Counted from the first letter of the stretch, positions 42,534-52,470 are shown. The stretch: DNA of 64,000 nucleotides from JAZDMK01 sp043800975 (GCA_043800975.1 JAZDMK010000325.1:1-64000); one strand, 5' to 3'. Translations and numbers: made by a program. The notes: generated by a model not told the origin, from the sequence alone.

Positions 42534-43793
42534 TCATGAAACTACAATCATGATCGTATGAAATGAATTTTCGTATGTGTAAGAAACTTTAAAATGATAA
42601 ATTTCGCAGATTTCTTTAACAATACATAGACCCAGACCTGTTGTTGCAGAAGAAGGATCATCTTTCTGAAAACGCTGAAACAAATTTTCGGCATTACTCT
42701 GAAGAGGCTTTCCTGTATTTGAAAAAACAATTTTGTTTTCCATTAACGAAATATTGATTTTCCCACCTTTAACATTATGGCGCAAAGCATTCGAAAGTAG
42801 GTTGCTGACAAGTATTTCTGCAAGCTGTGAATTTATAGAAACGATACAGTTTTTAGAACCTTCAGTAATAATGGAAATGTTTTTCTCAGCAATCAGTTCT
42901 TCCCAATCAGAAAGTTTTTCCTTAATTATTTTTAACAAATCAATTTTTTCGGTTACTTCATACTGATGATTTTCAATTTTTGCAATCAGCAGCAAACCTC
43001 TCACAAGTCGTGAAAGCCGCTTGAGTGATTCGGATATTCCACCAACGATATCTGCTTCTTCTCCACTCAGTTCTTTTCGCTGAAGCAGCATTTCAATCTT
43101 TGTCTGCATAATTGCAATCGGTGTCTGCATTTCGTGCGAGGCATTCTCAGTAAACGAACGCAGGTTTTTATAATCCGTTTGCATCTTGCGAAGCATTATG
43201 CCCAACGCTGTATTCAGTTCTTTGAATTCGCTGATGCGCGTTGCATCAAATTTTACTGTATCTGCATCAGAAATGCGAAACGACTGTAATTGTTTTAATG
43301 TTTTATGAAAGGGTTTTAAGGCTTTTCGCGCAATGATTGTATTCACAATAATCGTGAGAATAATAAGAAGTATAAAAATTTCAACAACTACCTGAATGAT
43401 ACTTTCAGTAAGGTCTTCTGATTCCAGCGAAGGCCGGAGAATGGTTATGCACAGATTCTTTCCGCTTGCCGAAGTTGTATTAAATTTAATTCCTTTATAA
43501 GGAGCCATTTCATATTCTTCGCTGCTATAAAGTGAAATGTCGAAAAAACATTCTTCTTGTTTTCCATTTACAGAATCCACGCTGATCGTGCCACCCAGCA
43601 AAAAAGTATTGTCTGGTATCTTACCCTGCTGCTTGATGATGTCAAGCAAATGAATTTTGTCAGATTCTAGTTTTTCTTCAAAATCTTCGGCTACTACAGA
43701 TTCCAGTTCTATATTCAGCCAGAATATTCCACCAGCCAGTACAAGCATTGCAAGCAGTAGATTCTGAAGTGTAATTCTGGTAAATAATTTCAT
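42534..43793 (-). CDS. Membrane sensor histidine kinase
   Basis: The 419-residue protein has a membrane helix at about 9-28, a periplasmic sensor region (about 30-130) and a second helix at about 133-155. The HisKA domain has phospho-acceptor His 220 in NASHEMQTPIAIM. The HATPase domain follows (LVSNLLSNALRHN, LFQRFQKDDP, TTGLGLCIVKEIC). It overlaps the response regulator gene by 4 bp, so it is co-translated. The pair lies beside a PepSY-like lipoprotein, an arrangement often seen with PhoQ- or CusS-like envelope sensing. Signal unknown. Confidence 0.9.
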   Translation of the reverse strand: MKLFTRITLQNLLLAMLVLAGGIFWLNIELESVVAEDFEEKLESDKIHLLDIIKQQGKIPDNTFLLGGTISVDSVNGKQEECFFDISLYSSEEYEMAPYKGIKFNTTSASGKNLCITILRPSLESEDLTESIIQVVVEIFILLIILTIIVNTIIARKALKPFHKTLKQLQSFRISDADTVKFDATRISEFKELNTALGIMLRKMQTDYKNLRSFTENASHEMQTPIAIMQTKIEMLLQRKELSGEEADIVGGISESLKRLSRLVRGLLLIAKIENHQYEVTEKIDLLKIIKEKLSDWEELIAEKNISIITEGSKNCIVSINSQLAEILVSNLLSNALRHNVKGGKINISLMENKIVFSNTGKPLQSNAENLFQRFQKDDPSSATTGLGLCIVKEICEIYHFKVSYTYENSFHTIMIVVS

Positions 43794-44467
43794 GCTACAC
43801 TGAATTTATATCCTATTCCGTATACAGATTGAATGTAATCAGTGCTGCTTTTGTCAGCAATTTTTTTACGAAGATTTTTAATATGCGAATAAATAAAATC
43901 AAATGTGTCCGCACTATCCGCACTTTCTCCCCATAAATGTTCCGCAATCGATTCGCGCGTTACCACTTTGTCGGTATTTGTAATAAGATAAATGAGTAAT
44001 TCAAACTCTTTGCGGGTAAGTAGTATTTCTTTTTTATTTACAAAAACTGTTATCTCTGCAGGGCAGATTTCAATTTCACCAATAATAATTTTATTCTCAC
44101 CACCATGTTGCTTTCTTCTGACCAGAGCGTTAATTCTGGCATTCAGCTCCGACAGATGAAAAGGTTTCGTCAGATAATCATCAGCGCCCAGATTCAAACC
44201 ACTAATTTTATCATCCAGCGAATTCTTTGCAGAAATGATAATGAGTGCAGCGTCGGGTTTGTTCTGCTTGAGCAACTTCAGCAGATCGAGGCCACTACCA
44301 CCGGGAAGTGTTATATCGAGAAGAATACAATCATAATCATACAGGCTGATTTTCTCTTCCGCCTGAAAATAATCATTGGCGGTTTCACACAAATGTCCTG
44401 CTTGCTGCAGATAATCCCTGACAGCATTACAAAGTTCAAGTTCGTCTTCAACCACTAAAAGCTTCAT
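43790..44467 (-). CDS. OmpR-family response regulator
   Basis: The 225-residue protein has a receiver domain with the phospho-acceptor Asp 51 (CILLDITLPGGSG), Lys in KPFHLSELNA, and a winged-helix DNA-binding domain (about 130-222) with RKEFELLIYLITN and YGIGYKFSV. It overlaps the kinase gene by 4 bp and is transcribed first. It is divergent from the LytS/LytTR operon at 44807. Confidence 0.92.
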   Translation of the reverse strand: MKLLVVEDELELCNAVRDYLQQAGHLCETANDYFQAEEKISLYDYDCILLDITLPGGSGLDLLKLLKQNKPDAALIIISAKNSLDDKISGLNLGADDYLTKPFHLSELNARINALVRRKQHGGENKIIIGEIEICPAEITVFVNKKEILLTRKEFELLIYLITNTDKVVTRESIAEHLWGESADSADTFDFIYSHIKNLRKKIADKSSTDYIQSVYGIGYKFSVA

Positions 44468-44694
44468 GATGCGCTAAGGTAATTATTAATTCTGAAGAAA
44501 ATCTGTAGCCTTTAAATTCTAATCGAAATGTAAAATCGTGTTTCGCTATTCCCTACAATACCACTACCACTGTCACTACCACTTTTTCTGTTCTTCTGTG
44601 TCTCTCGAATCGAGCGAATAGCGAGTCCAACGCTTTTTTGTTTACGCCAATCCCCGATGTTCCGAATGGGCGCGGGGTTTGTGGGTTACAAATG
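44468..44694. other. Divergent intergenic region, no gene seen
   Basis: The 339-bp gap up to 44806 separates two divergent regulatory operons. Reading frames here are low-complexity. It holds the promoter of the OmpR-type regulator (minus) and, at 44695-44771, the LytTR-type site. Confidence 0.5.
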
Positions 44695-44771
44695 TTTGTC
44701 CGTTTCCTCTTCGATTTTGTCCGTTTCAGTGTTGTTAAATGCCTTTTCAAAACTAAAAAAGAGGTACATTG
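44695..44771 (+). promoter_or_regulatory. LytTR-type site 1 and promoter of the LytS/LytTR operon
   Basis: TTTGTCCGTTTC occurs at 44695-44706 and again at 44716-44727, a perfect 12-bp direct repeat with 21-bp phasing, as expected for LytTR dimers binding one face of DNA. Exactly 40 bp after the second copy is ATTG (44768-44771) within TACATTG, a -7-like box. Another TAAATTTG lies at 44784-44791. Its position before the kinase/regulator operon suggests autoregulation. Confidence 0.75.
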
Positions 44772-44806
44772 AAAACAAAGAAGTAAATTTGTTAAAATTC
44801 TAAAAA

Positions 44807-45847
44807 ATGGAATCCAAAGGTTTAATAAAAAACTTAATAAGATTAGCACTATATACTTCTCCGGTTATTGGTGTTCTCATAGTTATTCCAATTTTTATCC
44901 GCCTGACTCTTCCATTCAGTTTTTTTCTTCAGGCGTTTGCATTTTCATTCTCAATTTTAATATTAATCTGGTCTGTAAATATCTTTTTGGTATATACCAG
45001 CGAAAAAAAACAGTACACTCATTTTATAAAAAGATTCCGGTACTTTCTAAGTTTTGTAATAATTATTGCCATTACTAGCTTGATCGTGCTGTTCGTAAAA
45101 TCGTTTCTCCCTTTTTTACCGGAAGCACCTGAACCGGGGATGCCTAAACCTCCCGAAGACCCTGTCTTTGCACCCATAATACTGTGTTTTTTTATTAATA
45201 CAATTGTTTTAATAATTCAAGAAATTGTACTTTTAAAAAACAAAAAAACAAGCGTTGAACTCGAAAACGCTCAGCTTAAGATAAAGAATACGGAAGCATA
45301 CTATCAACAGTTAAAACAACAAATTCATCCGCATTTTTTGTTTAATTCGTTAAACATTTTAAAAACACTCATAAAGAAAAACCCGGAACTTGCAGAAAGT
45401 TACCTGGTAAAATTATCTGATTTTTTAAGAGTTTCCATTTCCTCTGGAAATACGAATACCGTTAGACTAGAAGAAGAAATAAAATTATGTGTTGATTTTC
45501 TCGAGATGCAAAAAATAAGATTTGGAGATTCTTTAAATTATTCAATCTACATTCCTGAAATTATGCACATCGGTTTTGTTCCTGTTTTTTCAATTCAGAT
45601 ATTAATCGAAAATGCAATAAAACATAACTCCCTGACTACTGAATCTCCTTTACAAATTGATATTTGTTATCAAAATGGGGCACTCACTGTTTGTAACAAT
45701 CTTCAAAATAAATTAACATCCGACACCTCAACAGGCATGGGTCTTGCAAACTTATCAGAAAGGTATAAAATACTTTCGGGCAACGATATCGTTATTCAAA
45801 AAACCAACCACAAATTTTGTGTCGAAATTAAAATTCTTTCCCAATGA
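44807..45847 (+). CDS. LytS-type membrane histidine kinase
   Basis: The 346-residue protein has four or five membrane helices in its first 145 residues (LIVIPIFIRLTLPF, FAFSFSILILIWSVNIFL, FVIIIAITSLIVLFVK, IILCFFINTIVLIIQE). There is a Pro-rich loop (LPEAPEPGMPKPPEDP). The His-kinase domain has the LytS/YehU motif QQIHPHFLFNSLN (His 176), and the ATPase box is FSIQILIENAIKHN. It overlaps the LytTR gene by 4 bp. Kinases of this type often sense peptides or membrane state. The small minus-strand frame at 60834 and the exporter at 56106-60724 make a peptide signal worth testing. Confidence 0.9.
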   Translation: MESKGLIKNLIRLALYTSPVIGVLIVIPIFIRLTLPFSFFLQAFAFSFSILILIWSVNIFLVYTSEKKQYTHFIKRFRYFLSFVIIIAITSLIVLFVKSFLPFLPEAPEPGMPKPPEDPVFAPIILCFFINTIVLIIQEIVLLKNKKTSVELENAQLKIKNTEAYYQQLKQQIHPHFLFNSLNILKTLIKKNPELAESYLVKLSDFLRVSISSGNTNTVRLEEEIKLCVDFLEMQKIRFGDSLNYSIYIPEIMHIGFVPVFSIQILIENAIKHNSLTTESPLQIDICYQNGALTVCNNLQNKLTSDTSTGMGLANLSERYKILSGNDIVIQKTNHKFCVEIKILSQ

Positions 45848-46608
45848 AAATTGTTATCATCGAAGATGAGGAACTCACAGCAACCGATCTTGCTGAAACA
45901 ATTTATAAAGTTGCACCCGAGGTGCAGATAATTTCGGTTATTAAATCTGTGAAGGAAGCAATCGCTTTTTTCAGGAAAAACACAATACTTCCCGATCTTG
46001 TTTTCAGCGATATTCAGCTTGGAGATGGATTAAGTTTTGAAATTTTCAATAAAATTCAGTGTTCTTTCCCTGTCATCTTTTGCACTGCATTTGATGAATA
46101 TGCTTTAAAAGCCTTTAATGCAAATGGTATTGATTACATATTAAAACCTTTTTCAGAAAAATCGATTTCGGATGCTTTGAGTAAGTTTAAAAAGCTTAAA
46201 CAGAATTTTTCAAGAGAGAATGTTCAATATGATCGCATCTTAGAGTTGATTGAAAAGCAAAAAGGGCAGAAACATACATCTGTTTTGGTTTATCATAAAG
46301 ATAAAATTCTGCCTGTCAGGCTAAGTAATGTTGCGGTTTTCTTTATAGAAAATGAAATTACACATCTTCTTACTTTTGACAATGTAAAGCATTCAATAAA
46401 CAAAACGCTGGAAGAACTTGAAAAAATTACAGACAATGATTTTTTCAGGGCCAATCGTCAATACCTCGTACACCGAAAAGCAGTGAAAGAGGCGTCTCAG
46501 TATTTTGCACGCAAACTTTCAATATCCCTTCTAATCCCTTTTAAAGAAACGATAACCGTAAGCAAAGAAAAATCGACCGAGTTTTTAAATTGGTTGTCTG
46601 CAAACTAA
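45844..46608 (+). CDS. LytTR-family response regulator
   Basis: The 254-residue protein has a receiver domain with phospho-acceptor Asp 56 (LVFSDIQLGDG). The C-terminal LytTR DNA-binding domain (about 150-250) shows FFRANRQYLVHRKAVKEASQ and LLIPFKETITVSKEKS. It is coupled to the upstream kinase. The five copies of TTTGTCCGTTTC within 16 kb, four of them in front of genes of this cluster and one in front of its own operon, make it the likely binding protein. Confidence 0.92.
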   Translation: MKIVIIEDEELTATDLAETIYKVAPEVQIISVIKSVKEAIAFFRKNTILPDLVFSDIQLGDGLSFEIFNKIQCSFPVIFCTAFDEYALKAFNANGIDYILKPFSEKSISDALSKFKKLKQNFSRENVQYDRILELIEKQKGQKHTSVLVYHKDKILPVRLSNVAVFFIENEITHLLTFDNVKHSINKTLEELEKITDNDFFRANRQYLVHRKAVKEASQYFARKLSISLLIPFKETITVSKEKSTEFLNWLSAN

Positions 46609-46609
46609 T

Positions 46610-46686
46610 TTCTTGTTTTTCAAACCTGATTTTGTCCGTTTCAGGATTATTTTCCAGTTTCATGTTTTAAAATATTTTGATTTTTG
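46610..46686 (+). promoter_or_regulatory. LytTR-type site 2 and promoter of the arylsulfotransferase-like gene
   Basis: A full TTTGTCCGTTTC lies at 46631-46642, with a weak half-site 21 bp upstream (46610-46621, TTCTTGTTTTTC). Exactly 40 bp after the full site is TTTG (46683-46686). Confidence 0.65.
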
Positions 46687-46709
46687 CTCAAACTATTAGA
46701 ATGCAAATT

Positions 46710-48413
46710 ATGAAAAATATCCTTTTTGTTTTTATTGCTTTAATAGCAGCCTGTTCTGCAACTGCCCAACAGTGGGGTTTATATACTCTGTATGCTCCTA
46801 CAAATGGCACACAAACGTATTTAATTGATACAGCTGGAACAACGTACAAAACCTGGTCACACAGTTCTTCAAAAAAAACGGGTTTTTCAGTTTATCTGGC
46901 TCAAGGTGACACGCTCGTAAGAACTGTTGCATATTCAAGCAATCAGCTTAGCGGTGTTGCAGCATTAACTGGCGAGATTCAGAAAGTATTATGGAATGGA
47001 ACGATTGTCTGGGATTATGTTCACTCTTCTTCAACCTATTGTTTGCATCACGACATTTGCCCTATGCCAAATGGAAATGTTCTTATGATTGCATATGAGA
47101 CAAAAACGGGAGCTGAAGCTGTTCAGGCAGGTTGTTCCAGCAGTACAGTTATCTGGCCTGAAAAAATTATCGAAGTGAAACCAACCGGAGCAACAACCGG
47201 TACGATTGTTTGGGAATGGCATTTGTGGGATCACCTTTGCCAGACTCACGATGCAACAAAAGATAATTATGTATCATCCATTATTGATAATCCACAATTA
47301 ATGAATATCAATTACAACCCTACAAAAGACTGGTGGCATATGAATGGTATTGATTATAATCCGACCCTGGATCAGATTGCAGTTACATCCCGAGCCATGA
47401 ATGAGTTTTTTATTATTGATCACAGTACTACAACTGCAGAAGCCGCTGGTCATACAGGAGGTAACGGAGGCAGAGGTGGCGATTTCCTTTACAGATGGGG
47501 CAACCCTGAATCGTATGGTGCAACAGGAACAGCAAATTACGATGTAGTGCATTATCCAACCTGGATTGGTTCTGACAATCCCAATTACCCGAATCACATT
47601 TGTACATTCAACAACAACGGAGGAGCCGGAGGGAAGTCATGTGTTGATGTTATTCTGCCACCATACAACGGTTATAATTATTCATACACACCCGGTCAGG
47701 TTATACCTCCGTCAACCTATGCATACAGGCATACAAGCACATATAACACACCAATGAATGGTTCAGCGCAGGCATTACCCAATGGTAATTTCATGAATCT
47801 TATTTGTTCTTCAAACTATTTATATGAAATAAATTCCTCGGGTACCACCCTTTGGTCAAAAACAGTAAGTGGCCAACCTTCAAATGCTGTGAGGTACTCC
47901 AAATGTTATGTGCGTGGCCTAACAGCATCAGCAAGCGCTTCCTCAACTATTGTTTCTGCCGGATCACCGGTTGATCTGTATTCCTCCGTAATCTCACCTA
48001 CCGAAGCCAGTCCCACTTATACTTATGTCTGGTCATCCGGAGATAATACGCAAAACGCTACAGTTTATCCAGCTGGTAACACAACTTACATTGTTACAAT
48101 AACGAATACTGCAATTGGTTGCTCCGATACAGCTTCGGTTACAATTCAGGTTACTACTGGTTTTAGTAACGCAGATTATTCTAATCCTTATACAATATAT
48201 CCTAATCCTACTACCGGCATTTTAAACATTGGGGAAGAAATTCCGGAGAAGGATTTTACAGTAACGCTAACAAATCAATTAGGTAAAATTCTGCTAAAGG
48301 AAAAAAATTCAAAATCGCTTAACCTTTCATCCTTGAATGATGGTATCTATTTTCTTTCTGTGCAAACAGAAATGAAAACGTATAAAACATATAAAGTAAT
48401 TTTAGCAAAGTAG
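46710..48413 (+). CDS. Type IX-secreted arylsulfotransferase-like protein
   Basis: From ATG 46710 the product has 567 residues with a signal peptide (ILFVFIALIAACSATAQQ). The region to about 410 reads like an arylsulfate sulfotransferase/beta-propeller: HHDICPMPNGNVLMIAYETK, WEWHLWDH, DWWHMNGIDYNPTLDQIAVT, GDFLYRWGNPESYG and GSAQALPNGNFM. A PKD-like domain (YTYVWSSGDNTQNATVYPAG) follows, and a type A T9SS sorting domain ends it (YPNPTTGILNIG ... LNDGIYFLSVQ). The His-rich active-site-like strings suggest real enzyme ancestry, but the substrate is unknown. Upstream in-frame ATGs at 46677 and 46701 are less likely starts. Confidence 0.75.
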   Translation: MKNILFVFIALIAACSATAQQWGLYTLYAPTNGTQTYLIDTAGTTYKTWSHSSSKKTGFSVYLAQGDTLVRTVAYSSNQLSGVAALTGEIQKVLWNGTIVWDYVHSSSTYCLHHDICPMPNGNVLMIAYETKTGAEAVQAGCSSSTVIWPEKIIEVKPTGATTGTIVWEWHLWDHLCQTHDATKDNYVSSIIDNPQLMNINYNPTKDWWHMNGIDYNPTLDQIAVTSRAMNEFFIIDHSTTTAEAAGHTGGNGGRGGDFLYRWGNPESYGATGTANYDVVHYPTWIGSDNPNYPNHICTFNNNGGAGGKSCVDVILPPYNGYNYSYTPGQVIPPSTYAYRHTSTYNTPMNGSAQALPNGNFMNLICSSNYLYEINSSGTTLWSKTVSGQPSNAVRYSKCYVRGLTASASASSTIVSAGSPVDLYSSVISPTEASPTYTYVWSSGDNTQNATVYPAGNTTYIVTITNTAIGCSDTASVTIQVTTGFSNADYSNPYTIYPNPTTGILNIGEEIPEKDFTVTLTNQLGKILLKEKNSKSLNLSSLNDGIYFLSVQTEMKTYKTYKVILAK

Positions 48414-48440
48414 TAGTTTTCTATTTGTTTTCGATTATTT

Positions 48441-48472
48441 CTCCCCGTATTTAAATGCGGGGAGTTTTTTCT
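48441..48472 (+). terminator. Rho-independent terminator
   Basis: CTCCCCG (48441-48447) and CGGGGAG (48458-48464) form a 7-bp stem followed by six T. Confidence 0.88.
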
Positions 48473-48487
48473 TTATTGCAGCAGATC

Positions 48488-48564
48488 AATATTTGTTTCA
48501 CCCTGTATTTTGTCCGTTTCAATAACCTTCACAGTAGAAATTAACGGATCAATTAAGAATTTTG
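48488..48564 (+). promoter_or_regulatory. LytTR-type site 3 and promoter of the first TonB receptor operon
   Basis: A full TTTGTCCGTTTC lies at 48509-48520. The half-site with GTTTC at 48495-48499 is phased 21 bp upstream. TTTG (48561-48564) follows exactly 40 bp after the full site. Confidence 0.7.
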
Positions 48565-48583
48565 CAGTGATTATTTTTATAAC

Positions 48584-51343
48584 ATGAAAAAACTGTTGCT
48601 AGTTCTTCTGGTGTTGATTTTGGTAATTGGGAATTTGTTTTCACAAAACACCAATAACCCGGTAATAAAAATCAATGAATATTTTAATAATGTCCCGCTT
48701 GATTCTGTTTTTAGGGTCTATAAACACAAATATGGGATCAAAGTAAAATACGATTCCTTGTATTGCTCTCAGTTGCGATTCACCTACTATTTCTCAAATA
48801 CCGAAATAGAGTCTGCCATGCTTATTACAGTTACTGGAGGAAATTATTCTGCAACACCTTTCAACCTGACGTATAATTTAGATAACGGGGTGTACTATAT
48901 TTTAAAGAAATCATCAGGCACTTACACAGAAAATAAAAGTGCCATATCAGCTTTTGAAAATAAATACACAACTCCATTCAATGGCCCCCCCAAAACATTC
49001 AACTTTACTCTTTCCGGAATATTAAGAGATGGTGCATCTGGCGAAGCGCTTCCTTTTGGAACTATTGCTGTTGTTGGAGCTTCAAATGGAACAACCTGCA
49101 ATGCGGAGGGCTATTTTACACTAAATAAAGTCCCGTCGGATACCGCTACACTTGTTGTTTCATACATTGGATATGGTAATACACAAATTCATCTGAGTCC
49201 CAATATCCAGAAAAATAATTTTGTTCTTGAAATTGTTCCTCAGATAAAATCCATTAGCGGGGTTACGGTTTCTGCTGAAAAGGAAGGAATGATGAATTAT
49301 TCCCGAAATGATCCGGGTGTAATTAAAATGACACCCCGTAAACTGGAACAACTTCCAAGTATGGGAGAAAAAGATATCATGCGCTCTTTCCAGCTTATGC
49401 CGGGCGTTTCAGCCAGCAGTGAATCCTCTTCAGGTATGTATATTCGTGGTGGCACACCCGATCAGAACTTAATTCTTTACGATGGATTTACAGTTTATCA
49501 GGTTGATCATCTGTATGGTTTCTTCAGTGCATTTAATTCTAATGCTGTGAAAGATGTTCAGCTATACAAAGGTGGCTTTGAATCCCGTTTTGGTGGTCGG
49601 TTGTCAAGCGTTATGGAAATTACAGGTAAGGATGGCAACCAGAAGAGTTTTAACATTGGTGGTGATTTAAGTTTGTTAAGTGCGAATGTTTTTACTGAAT
49701 TTCCTATTGGTAATAAGATAACTTTTCTGGGCGCTTTCCGACGTTCATACAAAGGTCCTATTTACAATAAGATTTTTAAGAAGTTTAACAGTGATCAAAA
49801 AACTGCTACAGAAACACCAGGCTCAGGTCCGGGTGGAGCCAGTTTTGCAACTAAAATCACATCCTATTTTTATGATATGAATGCAAAAATGACGTATAGA
49901 CCTACTGATAAAGATGTCATTTCGCTTAGTTTTTTTAATGGAACAGATAAACTGGACAACAGCTTTAAAATGGAAACCCCTAGTTTTATGGCTGCGCAGG
50001 GAATACAGTTTGACATGAGTAATACCGACCTTACACAATACGGAAATTTAGGTGTTGCAGCAAAGTGGTCAAAAAAGTGGTCGCCCAAATTGTTCGGGAA
50101 TTTTTTACTCGGATATTCACACTATTACAGCACACGTGATCACACTATGCAAAACACGATGGTCAACAGCAATAACGAAGAAACAACTTTTAATCAGGGG
50201 ACACTTGAAAACAATGATCTGAACGATTTGTCAATGAAATACGACTTCCGCTGGGATGCCGGAAAAAAGAATCAAATAGAGTTCGGAATTTTCTCAACTC
50301 ATTATGACATCGCTTACACATACAGTCAGAATGATACTTCTACTATTCTTGATAGAAATGAAAAAGCTTTTCTTTCGGGTGCATATGTGCAGGACAGAAT
50401 TAAATTATGGAATGATAAAATTCAACTCCTGCCAGGTGTGCGTATGAGTCAGTATTCTGTTACTTCCAAAATATATTTTGAGCCTCGTGTTCAGGCTGTT
50501 TTTAACTTATCCCGAAAATTTTCTCTGAAAGCTAATTATGGTTATTACTATCAGTTTGCCAATCGCGTGTTACGCGAAGATATTCTCTCCGGTAGTCGTG
50601 ACTTTTGGATACTCTCCAATGGGGATGAAATTCCGGTAAGCAAAGCCCAGCATTACATTGCGGGTGCTTCATTTAATACCGATATGTTTTTATTCAGTGC
50701 CGAAGCCTATTATAAAAAGTTAGAAGGCCTTACAGAATACACCCTCCGGATAAACCCCAATCCTTTTAATATAGATTACAATGAAAATTTTTATAATGGA
50801 AACGGCTATTCAAAAGGTGTTGAATTGATGGTGCAAAAGAAATCAGGTCGTTTTAATGGCTGGATGAGTTACACGCTGGGTGAAAGCCGAAATCATTTTG
50901 CAGTTTATTCAAACGATTATTTCCCCGCATATCAGGATGTAACGCATGAATTCAAAAGTGTAAACATTTATGAATGGAAGCGCTGGCAGTTTGCATTAAC
51001 TTGGATTTATGCAACAGGGCGTCCATATTCAGCTCCCGCAGGGGCTTACAATGTTAATCTTCTGGATGGAAGTACCGAAAACTATTTTACAATTACTTCA
51101 AAAAACAGTTTGCGCTTACCCGATTATCACAGACTTGATCTTGCTGCCAACTTTAAACTTATGGGAGGTATTGATGCCGATCGTCGTGAAATCGGTTATA
51201 TTGGATTCTCCATCATGAATGTTTATTCAAGAAAAAATGTCTGGTACAAACAGTTTGACATTGTCGATAACCAGATTGTTGAAACAAATATCAATTATCT
51301 GGGCTTTACTCCCAATATAACTTTATCATTAAAATTACGATAG
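48584..51343 (+). CDS. TonB-dependent outer-membrane receptor with STN-like and carboxypeptidase-regulatory domains
   Basis: The 919-residue product has a signal peptide (LLVLLVLILVIGNLFSQ). An STN-like N-terminal domain (about 25-120, IKINEYFNNVPLDSVFRVYK) is followed by a carboxypeptidase-regulatory-like domain (about 140-220, LSGILRDGASGEALPFGTI). The plug contains EKDIMRSFQLMPGVSASSES and GMYIRGGTPDQNLILYDG, and the barrel occupies the rest. An STN domain is usual in receptors that signal to sigma factors, but no anti-sigma gene lies nearby. The next gene, 2 bp away, encodes a DUF4249 lipoprotein. The pair imports or senses an unknown ligand. Confidence 0.9.
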   Translation: MKKLLLVLLVLILVIGNLFSQNTNNPVIKINEYFNNVPLDSVFRVYKHKYGIKVKYDSLYCSQLRFTYYFSNTEIESAMLITVTGGNYSATPFNLTYNLDNGVYYILKKSSGTYTENKSAISAFENKYTTPFNGPPKTFNFTLSGILRDGASGEALPFGTIAVVGASNGTTCNAEGYFTLNKVPSDTATLVVSYIGYGNTQIHLSPNIQKNNFVLEIVPQIKSISGVTVSAEKEGMMNYSRNDPGVIKMTPRKLEQLPSMGEKDIMRSFQLMPGVSASSESSSGMYIRGGTPDQNLILYDGFTVYQVDHLYGFFSAFNSNAVKDVQLYKGGFESRFGGRLSSVMEITGKDGNQKSFNIGGDLSLLSANVFTEFPIGNKITFLGAFRRSYKGPIYNKIFKKFNSDQKTATETPGSGPGGASFATKITSYFYDMNAKMTYRPTDKDVISLSFFNGTDKLDNSFKMETPSFMAAQGIQFDMSNTDLTQYGNLGVAAKWSKKWSPKLFGNFLLGYSHYYSTRDHTMQNTMVNSNNEETTFNQGTLENNDLNDLSMKYDFRWDAGKKNQIEFGIFSTHYDIAYTYSQNDTSTILDRNEKAFLSGAYVQDRIKLWNDKIQLLPGVRMSQYSVTSKIYFEPRVQAVFNLSRKFSLKANYGYYYQFANRVLREDILSGSRDFWILSNGDEIPVSKAQHYIAGASFNTDMFLFSAEAYYKKLEGLTEYTLRINPNPFNIDYNENFYNGNGYSKGVELMVQKKSGRFNGWMSYTLGESRNHFAVYSNDYFPAYQDVTHEFKSVNIYEWKRWQFALTWIYATGRPYSAPAGAYNVNLLDGSTENYFTITSKNSLRLPDYHRLDLAANFKLMGGIDADRREIGYIGFSIMNVYSRKNVWYKQFDIVDNQIVETNINYLGFTPNITLSLKLR

Positions 51344-51345
51344 CT

Positions 51346-52158
51346 ATGAAAAAAATACCGTTCCTACTATTCGTTTTATTTTCTTGTTGTATTTTTATTT
51401 CCTGCGATAAAAATGCTACAAATCCTGCTTTTGAAGATATTCCGGTCGTTGAGGGGTATCTCTTTGAAGGAGGTTTTGTGAAAGTAAAAATCAGCCGTCA
51501 GGTTCCCTATTCATCAGAGGCTACATATTCAGAAGATGATATCAACAATTTACTTGTTTCAGTTTTAAAAAATCAGCAAAGTTTTACGCTTGCATCTTCT
51601 GGTAACGGACTTTATTTAGATAGTACATTGAACGTTCAATTTGGAAATACCTATGAAATGCATTTTATTTTCAATGGAAAAGAAGTTATCGCAAACACAA
51701 CCATTCCAACAAAGCCTGTCGGGTATACCCAATCTGTTACTGAAATAGTCATTGAGCCGATGGATACAAACAGCATGGGTCCACCAAGTATGCCCGATCC
51801 GGTTGAATTAAACTGGACAAACAATGATGCCTCTTATTATCTTGTGGTAGTTGAGAACAAGGAGCAAAATCCGGTTCTCATTAATGAATTGGGTGATGAT
51901 GAAGATGTACCTTCCCGGGTTTTTCGTAATCAGCCTACACAATTAAATACTTCAAAAGTTCAATCCAGAAATTTTAAATACTATGGTATGCATCGCTTGA
52001 TCTTGTATCATATTCATGCCGATTATGCAGCTTTATACGATGTCTCAAATACAAGTTCTCAAAATCTCAGCAACCCTTCTTCAGACATAACGAATGCTTA
52101 TGGCATTTTCACGGGTCTTAATTCAGATACCCTCTATATTAATGTGAAAAGCCAATAG
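51346..52158 (+). CDS. DUF4249-type lipoprotein, partner of the TonB receptor
   Basis: The 270-residue product has a lipoprotein signal with lipobox Cys 20 (FSCCIFISCDK). The rest is beta-rich, with EGYLFEGGFVKVKISRQV, YEMHFIFNGKEVIANTTIPT and DPVELNWTNNDASYYLVVVE, the usual DUF4249 pattern of an early strand pair and a later Ig-like domain. DUF4249 proteins are typically encoded right after a TonB receptor and probably cap it like SusD-type partners. It is co-transcribed with the receptor at 48584. Confidence 0.82.
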   Translation: MKKIPFLLFVLFSCCIFISCDKNATNPAFEDIPVVEGYLFEGGFVKVKISRQVPYSSEATYSEDDINNLLVSVLKNQQSFTLASSGNGLYLDSTLNVQFGNTYEMHFIFNGKEVIANTTIPTKPVGYTQSVTEIVIEPMDTNSMGPPSMPDPVELNWTNNDASYYLVVVENKEQNPVLINELGDDEDVPSRVFRNQPTQLNTSKVQSRNFKYYGMHRLILYHIHADYAALYDVSNTSSQNLSNPSSDITNAYGIFTGLNSDTLYINVKSQ

Positions 52159-52209
52159 TGGATACAACCTTTAATTCTTTTAAGTTTTGAATATATTAAA
52201 ACTTCAAAA

Positions 52210-52470
52210 ATGGAAACGGAATTCAACGATATTTTGCAAAAACTGTTCAATCAGGAAATAACTCCTGATCAGGCTCAAAAACTGGTATTGGTTCTTTTTG
52301 TTAAAAATATTTCTCATCCACCTAATGAATTTATCGCTTTATACAAATACCGCTTTGAAGTAATCGAATCAAAATACATAGAGTGCTTGTTACGTTTGAA
52401 ACGGGAATATATTGAGGGATTTAATGAAGGCAAATCTTCTGTAATGAAACTTCAGCAAAATCCCGGATAA
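52210..52470 (+). CDS. Small acidic/basic helical protein, unknown function
   Basis: The 86-residue product starts METEFNDILQKLFNQEITPD and has LVLVLFVKNISHPP, then a charged helix (YRFEVIESKYIECLLRLKRE) and YIEGFNEGKSS. It lies 51 bp after the DUF4249 gene and before LytTR site 4, so it ends the first receptor operon. No family is recognised. Its position resembles that of the small gene at 55815 after the second receptor pair. Confidence 0.5.
   Translation: METEFNDILQKLFNQEITPDQAQKLVLVLFVKNISHPPNEFIALYKYRFEVIESKYIECLLRLKREYIEGFNEGKSSVMKLQQNPG

Noticed and set aside
44553..44849. Minus-strand 98-residue reading frame
   Set aside because: It covers the LytTR direct repeat and the kinase start, with low-complexity composition; regulatory sequence explains it better.
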